DNA of 64,000 bases from Klebsiella aerogenes KCTC 2190 (GCF_000215745.1 NC_015663.1:4278001-4342000), one strand, 5' to 3'. Positions 8,000-17,809 are shown, numbered from the stretch's first letter. Notes: a model not told the origin generated them from the letters alone. Numbers and translations are program-made.

Positions 8000-8509
8000 T
8001 TAAGCGCTGTGGCTGAGGGCGCTAACCGCCAGCGCTTTAGTGAACCGCAACCGCCCATCATAGGGCGGGCGGCTGTACTCTTCCGGGTCGCGAGTGAGGT
8101 CAAACTGTGCTTCGTACCCCTGGCTTAAATAGAGCTTTACCGCTTCCGGCTGGCGAAAACCGGTGGTGAGATAAATATGGCTATAACCTGCCAGCACCGC
8201 CCGGCGCTCGAGTTCCTGTACAACCCTGGCTGCCAGCCCCTGTTGACGCAGCCGACGATGCGTCCAGATCCGCTTAATTTCCGCGGTGTGCGGATCTTTC
8301 GGCTTGTAAGCGCCGGTGGCGATGATTTCGCCGTCACGCTCCAGCACAATAAACAGCCCCTGCGGCGGCAGATACCATTCGGTTAACTCCACTTCCGCAT
8401 CACGAGAAAAATAGTCGCCGTAACGGGTGGCGTACTCGGCAAACAGGCCGCTAATAATCGGCTGTAGCTCCGGCGCGTCCGGAGAAATATCACGGAATGC
8501 TTCGCTCAT
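8000..8509 (-). CDS. GNAT family N-acetyltransferase
   Basis: A 169-residue GNAT-fold acetyltransferase. The acetyl-CoA pyrophosphate-binding motif appears as RRLRQQGLAARVVQELERRAV around residues 86-106, preceded by the beta-4 strand AEIKRIWTH and followed by IYLTTGFRQPEAVKLYLSQGY. In B. subtilis the ytmI and yxeL products N-acetylate S-(2-succino)cysteine before monooxygenase attack; this gene occupies the equivalent slot, between the transporter and monooxygenase genes. The substrate is therefore inferred to be an S-modified cysteine. A generic GNAT of another specificity remains possible. Confidence 0.88.
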   Translation of the reverse strand: MSEAFRDISPDAPELQPIISGLFAEYATRYGDYFSRDAEVELTEWYLPPQGLFIVLERDGEIIATGAYKPKDPHTAEIKRIWTHRRLRQQGLAARVVQELERRAVLAGYSHIYLTTGFRQPEAVKLYLSQGYEAQFDLTRDPEEYSRPPYDGRLRFTKALAVSALSHSA

Positions 8510-8520
8510 AGCGCCTCCTG

Positions 8521-9453
8521 TTAATCGCCCAGCCCGGCGGGGTTAATTTCCGATTGTGGAATGCTCTCCACGCCTTCGCCCCAGCGATTGAGCACTTTGG
8601 CATAATCGCCGCTGGCGATAGCGCCATTCAGCGCCGCCTGGACGGCATTGACCAGCCCGCTGCCTTTTTTCAACGTCACCGCGATATGCGCCGCCTTCGG
8701 CCAGCCGCCGTCCACGCTCCCCACCAGCTTAGTTTTGCCGGTTAGCGCCGCTTTCCAGGCGCCAATGACGTTAGGGCCAAAGTAAGCATCGGCGCGGCCA
8801 GTTTGCAGAGCCAGCGTCTGCGCGGCGTCATCCTTGGTGTAGACCGGTATAAACGGTTTAAGCCCGCGCTTAACGTTTTCCGCATTCCATGCGAGTAAGA
8901 TTGCCTCCTGATTGGTGCCGGAGCCGACGATAATCTTCAGCCCGGCAATATCTTCCGCTTTGTCGATCTTGTTCAGTGGGCTGGTGCTTTTAACGTAAAA
9001 ACCCAGCGAATCTTTACGATAAGTGGCGAAATCGAACTTCTCTTTGCGCTCTTTGGTGACGGTAATATTGCTGATCGCGGCATCATATTTGCCGGAGGCG
9101 ACGCCAAGCGGCCAGTCTTCCCACGAGGTCGGAACAACGTTGACTTCGAGGCCGAGGCTGTCAGCCACCAGACGCGCAATATCCGCCTCGCTACCGAGCA
9201 ACGTTTTGTTATCATCAGAAAACACCGTCAGCGGCGGCGAGTTTAGCGCCGCAACCGCGACGGTAAATTTCCCCGGCACCGCCAGGTGCAGATCTTTCGG
9301 CAACAGCGCAATAGCCTGCGGATTTTTTGCCGTATGAATCGGGGTTTTATTGGCTTCCAGGCTAACTCCGGTGCCATTGATATTGACGTCCTGCGCCCAC
9401 GACGGGGCGCTAATTGCCAACGCGAAGGCCAGCAATAGTGTTGATTTCTGCAT
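8521..9453 (-). CDS. Periplasmic amino-acid ABC transporter binding protein (copy 2)
   Basis: A 310-residue family 3 solute-binding protein with a Sec signal (MQKSTLLLAFALAISAPSWA). It shares long identical or near-identical segments with the 5420-6313 product, including AALNSPPLTVFSDDNKTLLGSE, PTSWEDWPLGVASGKYDAA, KEKFDFATYRKDSL and IIVGSGTNQEAILLAWNAEN. The pair probably arose by duplication around one permease/ATPase. It lies 11 bases upstream of the GNAT gene and 17 bases downstream of the CmoJ-like monooxygenase gene. Ligand not determinable from sequence; an S-modified or N-acetylated cysteine is inferred. Confidence 0.92.
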   Translation of the reverse strand: MQKSTLLLAFALAISAPSWAQDVNINGTGVSLEANKTPIHTAKNPQAIALLPKDLHLAVPGKFTVAVAALNSPPLTVFSDDNKTLLGSEADIARLVADSLGLEVNVVPTSWEDWPLGVASGKYDAAISNITVTKERKEKFDFATYRKDSLGFYVKSTSPLNKIDKAEDIAGLKIIVGSGTNQEAILLAWNAENVKRGLKPFIPVYTKDDAAQTLALQTGRADAYFGPNVIGAWKAALTGKTKLVGSVDGGWPKAAHIAVTLKKGSGLVNAVQAALNGAIASGDYAKVLNRWGEGVESIPQSEINPAGLGD

Positions 9454-9470
9454 AGCGCGGTTCTCTTTTA

Positions 9471-10784
9471 TTATTTTTCGAATTGGTTAATAGGCAGATC
9501 CAGCCCCAGGCTTTCCCGCAGCGTGGTGCCTGGATAGTCGCGGCGGAACAATCCGCTCGCCTGCAGCAATGGCACCACTTCATCAACGAAACGCGGGAAG
9601 GTTTCCGGCGTGCCGCCCTGAATAATGAAGCCATCGGCGGCGCGTTGTTCGAACCACAGCTGTAAGCCGTCGGCGACGTCGCTGGCCGTGCCGGAGAAGC
9701 GCGGGCGTGGGCTGGCGGCCTCCAGCGCCACCTGGCGCAGGGTTAATCCCCGTTCACGGGCATTGCGTTTAATCTCATCGGTGGTGCTGCGGAAGCTGTT
9801 TTGCCCAAGGTCGCCAATATCCGGGAAGGGTTCATCCAGCGGATATTGCGCAAAATCATGATGCTCGAAGTAACGACCCAGGTAATTCAACGCGTCGTCG
9901 ATAGAGACCAGCGCCGCCGTGGTCTGGTATTGACGCTCCGCATCCTCCGCGTCGTCACCGACGATTACGCTGACGCCCTGGAAAATATGCAGTTGATCCG
10001 CACTGCGCTGATAGGCAGCCAGTTGGCTTTTGACATCCTGATAAAACGCCTGCGCCTCGGTTAACGATTCCTGGTGGGTAAAAATGGCATCGGCGTGGCG
10101 AGCGGCTAATTTTTTGCCGTCATCGGAGGCGCCGGCCTGGAAAATAATGGGCCGTCCCTGCGGCGTGCGGGCAATATTCAAAGGACCAGCGACTTTAAAG
10201 AAATCGCCATGATGATTAAGCGTATGCAGTTTATTTTTATCAAAAAACTGGCCGCTCTCTTTATTACGCACAAAAGCGCCGTCTTCCCAGGAATCCCATA
10301 ATCCTTTAACCACCTGAAGATATTCGTCGGCGATACGATAGCGCAGCGCATGATCGGGATGCTGGGCGCGGGAGAAGTTTTTCGCCGAGCCTTCCAGCGG
10401 CGATGTCACCACGTTCCAGCCGGCGCGCCCGTGGCTTAAATGATCAAGACTGGCGAACTGTCGCGCGGTCGTGAACGGTTCGCTATAGGAGGTGGAGAGC
10501 GTGCCGACCAGCCCCAGACGATCGGTTACCGCCGCCAACGTTGATAATACCGTTAACGGTTCAAAACGGTTTAAAAAATGCGGGATGGATTTTTCGTTAA
10601 TATATAACCCGTCGGCGACAAAAATAAAATCGAGTTTCCCCTGCTCGGCTTTTTGCGCCGTTTCTTTCACAAATTCAAAATTAATACTGGCATCCGCCAG
10701 CGCCGCCGGATGACGCCAGGCGGACATATTTCCAGAGGCGCCATGTAAAATCGTCCCCAGACGTAATTGCCGTTTTTCAGACAT
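9471..10784 (-). CDS. NtaA/SnaA/DszA-family FMN-dependent monooxygenase (CmoJ/YtnJ-like)
   Basis: A 437-residue luciferase-like monooxygenase of the NtaA/SnaA/DszA/SoxA branch, using FMNH2 and O2. Segments [61 protein letters not shown] and [15 protein letters not shown] are the hallmarks and strongly recall B. subtilis YtnJ (CmoJ), which cleaves the C-S bond of N-acetyl-S-(2-succino)cysteine-type substrates. That assignment comes from remembered similarity plus neighbours. No dedicated flavin reductase (CmoI-like) gene is in the cluster; YddH or a housekeeping reductase might supply FMNH2. Confidence 0.9.
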   Translation of the reverse strand: MSEKRQLRLGTILHGASGNMSAWRHPAALADASINFEFVKETAQKAEQGKLDFIFVADGLYINEKSIPHFLNRFEPLTVLSTLAAVTDRLGLVGTLSTSYSEPFTTARQFASLDHLSHGRAGWNVVTSPLEGSAKNFSRAQHPDHALRYRIADEYLQVVKGLWDSWEDGAFVRNKESGQFFDKNKLHTLNHHGDFFKVAGPLNIARTPQGRPIIFQAGASDDGKKLAARHADAIFTHQESLTEAQAFYQDVKSQLAAYQRSADQLHIFQGVSVIVGDDAEDAERQYQTTAALVSIDDALNYLGRYFEHHDFAQYPLDEPFPDIGDLGQNSFRSTTDEIKRNARERGLTLRQVALEAASPRPRFSGTASDVADGLQLWFEQRAADGFIIQGGTPETFPRFVDEVVPLLQASGLFRRDYPGTTLRESLGLDLPINQFEK

Positions 10785-10808
10785 AGTGACCCCTTACCCT
10801 GTCAAAAA

Positions 10809-11930
10809 TTAAATATGGTGTAATGCCTGTTCCGCCAGATCCGCGAAATAGCGCGCGGCTGGGGCAATGACGTTTTCATCCGGATTAAAGGCCGGATGAT
10901 GCAGACCGAAATCGCTGGCGCTACCTATGCTGACGAAAGCGCCCGGAATATGCTGCAGATAGACGGCAAAGTCTTCACCGCCCAGATGTAAATCGGCGTG
11001 ATGCGTGCGGTAGCCAAAGCGGTCGGCCGCCGCGCTGGCGAACGCCGCCCATTGCTCATCGTTGACCAGCGCCGTTGGCCCGGCGTACCAGAAGACATCG
11101 ATTTGCGCGCCGAAGGCGCTGGCGAAGCCGGCGGCGATTTCGCTGACTCTCGCCTTAACCCGCTGCTGCACCTCGCTACTGTGGGTGCGCAGCGTTCCCT
11201 CGAGCTCTACGCTTTCCGGCAAGACGTTCCAGGTATTTCCCCCCTGGATCCGCGTCACGCTGAGCACCACCGAATCCAGGGTATTCACTTCGCGGCTGGC
11301 GACGCTCTGTAGCAGCGTCACCAGTTGGCTCGCTAGCAGGATGGCATCTTTGCCTTCATGCGGCCGGGCGGCATGCGCCCCCTTGCCGGTTACTTTGAAT
11401 ACGAAGCGATCGACGTTGGCATAAAACGGGCCGCCGCGGGTGGCAAACTCGCCAACGGGTAAATTGGGCTCATTGTGCATGCCGAAGATTGCCGATACGC
11501 CGTCAAGCGCCCCGGCGCGGATCAACGTTTTTGCGCCGCCGAAACTCTCTTCCGCTGGCTGGAACAGGATCCGCACCCGCCCCGGCAGTTGCGCTTCTCG
11601 TTCCTTTAACAGCAACGCCGCGCCAAGCATCACGCTGGTATGTATATCGTGACCGCAGGCATGCATGACGCCGGGATTTTGCGAGCGGTACGGCAGTCCG
11701 GTGGCCTCTTCTATCGGTAACGCGTCAATATCGGCGCGCAGGGCGATGATTTTATCGCCGCTGCCCACTTCCGTCACCGCGCCGGTGGTTAACTCGTAAG
11801 GCAGTAACGGCAGGCCGCCGCTTTGCAACCAGTCGCGGATACGCGCGGTGGTTGCCACTTCCTGTAATGAGAGTTCCGGGTTCTGATGCAGTTCGCGCCG
11901 CCAGCTAATCAACTGTTGTTCGAAATTCAT
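10809..11930 (-). CDS. M20 family amidohydrolase / N-deacylase
   Basis: A 373-residue M20D metal-dependent amidohydrolase (HipO/YtnL/YxeP type), cytosolic, hydrolysing N-acyl amino acids. Metal-binding features are MHACGHDIHTSVML (about residues 93-106), PAEESFGGAKTLI, IFGMHNEPNLPVGEFA and HLGGEDFAVYL near the C-terminus. In the ytmI-type pathway a homologous deacetylase releases cysteine after C-S cleavage, and its place between two monooxygenase genes supports that role. The start overlaps the preceding LLM gene by four bases. Generic aminoacylase activity is an alternative. Confidence 0.93.
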   Translation of the reverse strand: MNFEQQLISWRRELHQNPELSLQEVATTARIRDWLQSGGLPLLPYELTTGAVTEVGSGDKIIALRADIDALPIEEATGLPYRSQNPGVMHACGHDIHTSVMLGAALLLKEREAQLPGRVRILFQPAEESFGGAKTLIRAGALDGVSAIFGMHNEPNLPVGEFATRGGPFYANVDRFVFKVTGKGAHAARPHEGKDAILLASQLVTLLQSVASREVNTLDSVVLSVTRIQGGNTWNVLPESVELEGTLRTHSSEVQQRVKARVSEIAAGFASAFGAQIDVFWYAGPTALVNDEQWAAFASAAADRFGYRTHHADLHLGGEDFAVYLQHIPGAFVSIGSASDFGLHHPAFNPDENVIAPAARYFADLAEQALHHI

Positions 11931-12928
11931 GGCGTTACCTCCGCGCCAAGATGCGCCTGCGCCAGCAATCCCAACGACGCCAGCCGCGCACGCCCTTCGG
12001 CAATAGGGGTATCAATAATAAACTCATCAATGCCCCACTGCGCCTGAAGGGCATCGAGTTGTGCTTTAACCTCTTCTGCGGTACCGAACAACAGCGAGGA
12101 CTCGCGGCGCTCAATGCGCGTCGGCGGGCTACCGGCCTGACGGGCAAAAGCTGCCGCCTGAGATTCACTGCCCACCGTCACCCGCTGACCGTTTGCCAGC
12201 TCGACGCCCCAGACCTCTACCTGCTTCGCCAGATCGGCCGCGCTGGCGGCGTCTTGCGCAACGATAACCTGTACGGCCACGATCACCTCGCGACGGCTCA
12301 ATTCGCGCCAGTTCGTCAGCACCTCCTGCAACAAGTTTTTATCGCCATTGAGATGCGCGGCAAAAACAAAGTTCCAGCCCAGACTGGCCGCCAGACGGGC
12401 GCTGTCGACGCTGGCGCCGAGCAGGAAACCGTCCGCACGGCGCGGTGGAATGGGGGTCGCACGCAGGCTCTCCTCGCCCTGGCTTTCGGTCAACGTTAGC
12501 CAGTTATCAAGCTGGGTAAGCTGCTCGGCAAAACTGCCCTTTTCGTGCTGATGAATGCCCTGCTGTAATGCGCGAGTGGCAAGCGGCAAACCGCCTGGCG
12601 CTTTGCCAACGCCGAGATCGACACGCCCTGGGGCAAGGCTTGCCAGCAGATTAAAATTCTCGGCGACTTTGTAGGGGCTATAGTGCTGCAGCATCACGCC
12701 GCCGGAACCGACGCGGATCTGCCGGGTTTGCCCGAGGATCCAGGCAATCAATAGCTCCGGCGACGGGCTCGCCAGCTGTTCCGCGTTGTGATGCTCGGCA
12801 ATCCAGAAACGATGATATCCCCAGCGTTCTGCCTGTTGCGCAAGCGTTAACGTACGCGCCAGCGCCTGAGCGGCCGTTTCACCGGGAGCAAGGGGGCTTT
12901 TATCCAGGATACTGATTCGATAAGACAT
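11927..12928 (-). CDS. LLM class flavin-dependent oxidoreductase (MsnO8/YtmO-like)
   Basis: A 333-residue luciferase-like monooxygenase of the MsnO8 branch. Typical segments are WGYHRFWIAEHHNAEQLASPSPELLI, IRVGSGGVMLQHYSPYKVAENF, LAPGRVDLGVGKAPGG and DGFLLGASVDSARLAA. B. subtilis YtmO (CmoO) is of this type and sits in the S-(2-succino)cysteine operon. This is the first gene of the minus-strand cluster. A GCAGGC/GCCTGC inverted repeat lies in the 31 bases before its ATG and could influence translation or regulator binding. It probably oxidises an S-alkyl or N-acyl cysteine derivative. Confidence 0.88.
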   Translation of the reverse strand: MSYRISILDKSPLAPGETAAQALARTLTLAQQAERWGYHRFWIAEHHNAEQLASPSPELLIAWILGQTRQIRVGSGGVMLQHYSPYKVAENFNLLASLAPGRVDLGVGKAPGGLPLATRALQQGIHQHEKGSFAEQLTQLDNWLTLTESQGEESLRATPIPPRRADGFLLGASVDSARLAASLGWNFVFAAHLNGDKNLLQEVLTNWRELSRREVIVAVQVIVAQDAASAADLAKQVEVWGVELANGQRVTVGSESQAAAFARQAGSPPTRIERRESSLLFGTAEEVKAQLDALQAQWGIDEFIIDTPIAEGRARLASLGLLAQAHLGAEVTP

Positions 12929-12931
12929 TTC

Positions 12932-12959
12932 GCAGGCTCGTTTTAATTAACATGCCTGC
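12932..12959. promoter_or_regulatory. Inverted repeat just upstream of the sulfur-type cluster
   Basis: GCAGGC and GCCTGC arms (6 bp) separated by 16 AT-rich bases end three bases before the first cluster gene's start codon. It could be a regulator half-site pair or an mRNA hairpin over the ribosome binding site, which is otherwise weak (GAG). The 91-bp gap to the kinase gene must hold the promoter. Confidence 0.35.
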
Positions 12960-13019
12960 ATTATTAGAATCTGCAGCGCGTACTGAGAAACAATTTATTC
13001 ACATGTACTCTGCCGGAAA

Positions 13020-13580
13020 TTAGATATGCACCCTGCCAGCCATTGCCTGCTGATGGACAATTTCAGCAATAAAGCGCTCTGTTTGTCGCTGATTACGTAA
13101 ACGGACGAAACGGATATGACCATACTGCGCAGAATGCATATCCGCTAAATAGCGCTGGCGATTAGAGCGCCACGTTTTCATGGTCCACAAAATTATCGAA
13201 TCACGATTGCAGAAGGTGCGACGAAAGGTTTCGCGATTACCGGTACCCGGCCATAGCTCCTGCTGGTGCCAGGCGCGACTCAGCGCACGGCGAATGGCCT
13301 GATATAGTGTGCGAACAAAGCTATAATCTACCCATACCACCAGATCAATATCACGCCATTTGACTGCGCGACTGCGATTATAGTTGCCATCAAGAACCCA
13401 GCCAGCAGAGGCCGTTGCCTGCGCGATGCTGGCGAAAAACTCTTCATCCGGCGCCCCCTCCCACTCTGGCCGCCAGTAGAGCCTATCCAGTTCGATATAG
13501 GGCAAAGAAAGCGCTGCCGCCAGGCGTTGCGCAAGTGTCGACTTCCCTACGCCGCTAGTGCCTACCACATTGATTTTCAT
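13020..13580 (-). CDS. P-loop nucleotide kinase-like protein (topology modulation/FlaR-type AAA)
   Basis: A 186-residue P-loop protein starting with Walker A GTSGVGKST at residues 7-15, followed by LDRLYWRPEWEGAPDEEF and GWVLDGNYNRSRAVKWRDIDLVVW. These are hallmarks of the adenylate-kinase-like AAA_17/18 family often annotated as DNA topology modulation protein FlaR or shikimate-kinase-like. Substrate unknown; phosphoryl transfer to a small molecule is likely. It ends 91 bases before the sulfur-type cluster and is divergent from the LysR gene at 13719. No functional link to either is evident. Confidence 0.8.
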   Translation of the reverse strand: MKINVVGTSGVGKSTLAQRLAAALSLPYIELDRLYWRPEWEGAPDEEFFASIAQATASAGWVLDGNYNRSRAVKWRDIDLVVWVDYSFVRTLYQAIRRALSRAWHQQELWPGTGNRETFRRTFCNRDSIILWTMKTWRSNRQRYLADMHSAQYGHIRFVRLRNQRQTERFIAEIVHQQAMAGRVHI

Positions 13581-13700
13581 GATGATTTCAAGCCCCTTTT
13601 TCTCCCGATAGTCAGCATATACTCTCTTCAGCTGCGTAGCTCCTTGTGGCGAAAGCCGTCAACCGCGTTTAGACTCAATTTCCTGCCATGAATTCGCTAA

Positions 13701-14606
<906 letters not shown>

Positions 14607-14793
14607 ACTCATTGATATTTAAGTAAGTGCTGTTGTGAAATGTTTTACGTGCGTCACTATCACGTTACGTGTAGGATGCAGCGCCGTGCATGATTTATCT
14701 CTACGACAGAATAGTGAGAAAGCCAGCACGATGTATCGCCGCTGCGCGATACGACAACCACTCATGGACATTGACAGGAAAATGGGTACATCA

Positions 14794-16251
14794 ATGAATA
14801 ACAAACACACTGACGCGGCGGAACATCATGCCGCGAAACGCCACTGGCTCAACTCGCACGAATCGGGTTACCACAAAGCAATGGGCAACCGTCAGGTACA
14901 GATGATCGCCATTGGCGGCGCCATCGGGACCGGTCTGTTTCTCGGCGCCGGGGCGCGTTTACAAATGGCAGGCCCGGCGCTGGCGCTGGTTTATCTGGTT
15001 TGCGGTATCTTCTCCTTCTTCATCCTTCGCGCCCTCGGCGAACTGGTTCTCCATCGCCCCTCCAGCGGTAGTTTCGTCTCTTACGCTCGCGAATTTCTCG
15101 GTGAAAAAGCCGCCTACGTTGCCGGCTGGATGTATTTCGTCAACTGGGCAATGACCGGTATCGTCGATATCACCGCCGTCGCCTTGTATATGCACTATTG
15201 GGGCGCTTTCGGCGATGTTCCGCAGTGGGTCTTCGCCCTTGGCGCGCTGGCGATCGTCGGCACCATGAATATGATCGGCGTGAAATGGTTCGCTGAGATG
15301 GAGTTCTGGTTCGCGTTGGTGAAAGTACTGGCTATCGTCGCGTTCCTGGTTGTCGGCACGATTTTCCTCGGTACCGGCAAACCGCTGGATGGCAATGCCA
15401 CCGGCTTCCATCTGATTACCGACAACGGCGGTTTCTTCCCGCACGGTCTGTTGCCGGCTCTGGTACTGGTTCAGGGCGTCGTCTTCGCCTTCGCTTCCAT
15501 CGAGTTGGTGGGTACCGCGGCAGGCGAATGTAAAGACCCGGAAACCATGGTACCGAAAGCGATTAACAGCGTGATCTGGCGTATCGGTTTGTTCTACGTC
15601 GGTTCCGTGGTGCTGTTGGTGCTGCTGCTGCCGTGGAATGCCTATCAGGCAGGGCAAAGCCCGTTTGTCACCTTCTTCTCGAAGCTCGGCGTACCGTACA
15701 TCGGCAGCGTGATGAACATCGTGGTGTTAACTGCCGCCCTCTCCAGCCTGAACTCAGGCCTGTACTGCACCGGGCGCATTCTGCGTTCGATGTCGATGGG
15801 AGGTTCAGCGCCGAAGTTTATGTCAAAGATGAGCCGTCATCACGTCCCTTACGCCGGGATCCTCGCGACGCTGGCGGTCTACGTGGTGGGGGTCTTCCTC
15901 AACTATCTGGTACCGTCGCAGGTATTTGAGATCGTACTTAACGTCGCATCATTGGGGATTATCGCCTCATGGGGCTTTATCGTGATCTGCCAGATGCGTC
16001 TGCGTAAGGCTATCAAGGAAGGAAAAGCGGCGGATGTCAGCTTTAAAATGCCGGGCGCGCCATTTACTTCATGGCTAACGCTGTTGTTCTTGCTGAGCGT
16101 TCTGGTGTTGATGGCTTTTGACTACCCGAACGGCACCTATACCATCGGTTCCATTCCGCTGCTGGCGGTGCTGCTGATCGCTGGCTGGTTCGGCGTACGT
16201 AAACGCGTGGCTGATGTTCACAGCACGGCACCGGGCGTTGAAAAACGCTAA
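14794..16251 (+). CDS. ansP: L-asparagine permease AnsP
   Basis: Inner-membrane amino-acid/H+ symporter (APC family, AAT branch) for L-asparagine. About 12 hydrophobic spans are evident, and the N-terminal HKAMGNRQVQMIAIGGAIGTG with GLFLGAGARL is the AAT signature. ATG 14794 gives 485 residues and aligns with the E. coli start; an in-frame ATG four codons earlier (14782) is alternative, and a reading frame open to 14635 is not supported. A perfect 11-bp hairpin follows the stop. It lies next to yncE in convergent orientation as in E. coli. Confidence 0.95.
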   Translation: MNNKHTDAAEHHAAKRHWLNSHESGYHKAMGNRQVQMIAIGGAIGTGLFLGAGARLQMAGPALALVYLVCGIFSFFILRALGELVLHRPSSGSFVSYAREFLGEKAAYVAGWMYFVNWAMTGIVDITAVALYMHYWGAFGDVPQWVFALGALAIVGTMNMIGVKWFAEMEFWFALVKVLAIVAFLVVGTIFLGTGKPLDGNATGFHLITDNGGFFPHGLLPALVLVQGVVFAFASIELVGTAAGECKDPETMVPKAINSVIWRIGLFYVGSVVLLVLLLPWNAYQAGQSPFVTFFSKLGVPYIGSVMNIVVLTAALSSLNSGLYCTGRILRSMSMGGSAPKFMSKMSRHHVPYAGILATLAVYVVGVFLNYLVPSQVFEIVLNVASLGIIASWGFIVICQMRLRKAIKEGKAADVSFKMPGAPFTSWLTLLFLLSVLVLMAFDYPNGTYTIGSIPLLAVLLIAGWFGVRKRVADVHSTAPGVEKR

Positions 16252-16264
16252 GCGCCTCTCCATA

Positions 16265-16292
16265 ACGGTTTGCCCCTCAGCGGGCAAACCGT
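16265..16292 (+). terminator. Hairpin terminator after ansP
   Basis: ACGGTTTGCCC and GGGCAAACCGT form a perfect 11-bp stem with a short loop, 14 bases after the ansP stop. There is no strong T-run, but the stem is very stable; it may serve both ansP and the converging lipoprotein gene. Confidence 0.7.
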
Positions 16293-16302
16293 CAGCGCAA
16301 AA

Positions 16303-16524
16303 TTAATTATCTTCCACCAGCTGAGCAACGTCGCTGCTGTTGATTTCGCGTTTGTTGCCAGACTCATCGATATAGCTGGTCATGCCGGTTTCTTTATCCA
16401 ACTGCGGTTTACCGTGGGTCACGATAGTTTGCCCGCTTTTTGTCGTCATGACGTAATTAGAGCTGCAGCCAGCCAGAAGCGCCAGCATTGCCGCCGCACA
16501 GATCACCATATATGGCTTTTTCAT
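16303..16524 (-). CDS. YgdI/YgdR-family (DUF903) small lipoprotein
   Basis: A 73-residue lipoprotein. The signal peptide ends in the lipobox LLAGC with Cys20 as the lipidation site; the mature part carries the DUF903 pattern YVMTTKSGQTIVTHGKPQLD then GMTSYIDESGNKREINSSDV, an SH3-like small fold. The residue after Cys is Ser, so outer-membrane sorting by Lol is expected. Function unknown; many enterobacteria hold several paralogues. It is a single gene converging on ansP. Confidence 0.88.
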   Translation of the reverse strand: MKKPYMVICAAAMLALLAGCSSNYVMTTKSGQTIVTHGKPQLDKETGMTSYIDESGNKREINSSDVAQLVEDN

Positions 16525-16634
16525 AATTTCTCCAGAATGATTACCACTCTCCCGCCGCGCGCGGGAAAAAGTAAGTGTATAACCTTTATAGTAATCAGGC
16601 TAATAGCGGTTTGTAACAGAGGATGAGACCCGAA

Positions 16635-16660
16635 GTAAGGAGGGGGCTCCCCCTCCTTGA
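16635..16660. terminator. Hairpin downstream of yncE
   Basis: AAGGAGGGGG and CCCCCTCCTT form a 10-bp GC-rich stem ending seven bases beyond the yncE stop on the minus strand. The T-run is weak, so confidence is moderate. Confidence 0.55.
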
Positions 16661-16664
16661 AAGA

Positions 16665-17726
16665 TTACAGGGCAATGCGGATAACGTCGTCCGGCGCGGT
16701 GGCCTCTTTCTGACGAGTTGACTCCTGCTTCACGCTAACAAACAGCGTTTTTCCATCGGCGGACAGCGCCAGGCTATTCGGGAAAGTCGGCGTTTTAAAG
16801 GTTTTAACGACCTTATAGGTCTTAGCATCAATCACGCTGACTTCACCCGCTTTGCGATGGGTGACGTAGACTTCGTTGCGTGCTGGGTTAAACAGTACCG
16901 CCAGGGATTCCGGCGCGGCGATTTTTTGCAGCACTTTTCCGTCACGAATATCCACCACCAGCACTTCCGGCTGCTTGCTGTCGGTAATGAAAGCACGGTG
17001 ACCGGCTGTATCCAGGCTCAGGTTCAGGTAGAAATGCTCCTTACCATCATCCTGCAGCTTCTTGCGCGAGAGGATCTTATTGCTATCGGTATCGATAGTC
17101 AGTAGTTCACCATCGGCATTGGTGGTGTAAAGACGTTTAGCGTTAGCATCGATTGCCAGTCCGGTGGCCATCGCGCCGGTATTGGCAATGGTATCTTTCA
17201 GCGTCAGCTTGTCGCCATCCACCACCCAAATGACGCTCTCTTTACCCAGACCGGAGATATATACGGTATTGGTTTTCTCATTCACGACCAGCTCACGCGG
17301 CTGCAGCGGGCGCACGGTATCACTACGTTTACGGTCATCGAGCACCAGTCGCCCTTTCACCGCGCTGGTTTTGGCATCTATTGCGGTCACGCTGCTATCA
17401 ACGGTGTTGCCAAACCACAACGTCTGGGTGGTGTTATTGATGGTGGCGCCGAACGGTTTCAGGTCGTTATGAATAACCTGGGTGATGTCGAGCGTAGTCG
17501 GATCCAGACGATAGACGATACCGCCTTTATCCAGCGAGCGGCTTTGCGAGGTGGCAACCCACAGCGCATTTTCCTGCTGGCTATACGCCATTTCGTACGC
17601 GCCTTTACCGACCGCTTTACGCAGGAGCTCCTCGGCGGCGTGGGCGCTGAAGCTGCCTGCCAACAGTAACGACGTTAATAACAGAGAACGACGCAGACGC
17701 GGCGCGGATAACTGACGTAATGACAT
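16665..17726 (-). CDS. yncE: Periplasmic seven-bladed beta-propeller protein YncE
   Basis: A 353-residue exported YVTN-type beta-propeller protein, equal in length to E. coli YncE. A Sec signal (SLLLTSLLLAGSFSAHA) is followed by repeated blades such as VTAIDAKTSAVKGRLVLDD, TVYISGLGKESVIWVVDGD, LYTTNADGELLTIDTDSNKIL and EVYVTHRKAGEVSVIDAKTYKVVKTF. In E. coli it is iron-regulated through Fur and its crystal structure is known, but its role is unclear. Here it is divergent from yncD/pqqU with a good Fur box between them, suggesting a joint role in siderophore-like or PQQ uptake. Confidence 0.95.
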   Translation of the reverse strand: MSLRQLSAPRLRRSLLLTSLLLAGSFSAHAAEELLRKAVGKGAYEMAYSQQENALWVATSQSRSLDKGGIVYRLDPTTLDITQVIHNDLKPFGATINNTTQTLWFGNTVDSSVTAIDAKTSAVKGRLVLDDRKRSDTVRPLQPRELVVNEKTNTVYISGLGKESVIWVVDGDKLTLKDTIANTGAMATGLAIDANAKRLYTTNADGELLTIDTDSNKILSRKKLQDDGKEHFYLNLSLDTAGHRAFITDSKQPEVLVVDIRDGKVLQKIAAPESLAVLFNPARNEVYVTHRKAGEVSVIDAKTYKVVKTFKTPTFPNSLALSADGKTLFVSVKQESTRQKEATAPDDVIRIAL

Positions 17727-17809
17727 AACGATTCCCTTTATAGAACAATTAATTACTGGTTAGAGATGGCTTCCACAGCGTGAAGGTTAACTTCACTCCT
17801 TTTGTAAAT

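Noticed and set aside
14959-15657. 232-codon minus-strand reading frame
   Set aside because: Lies antisense within ansP, has low-complexity polar composition (many His/Gln/Asp) and matches no family; a codon-bias shadow.
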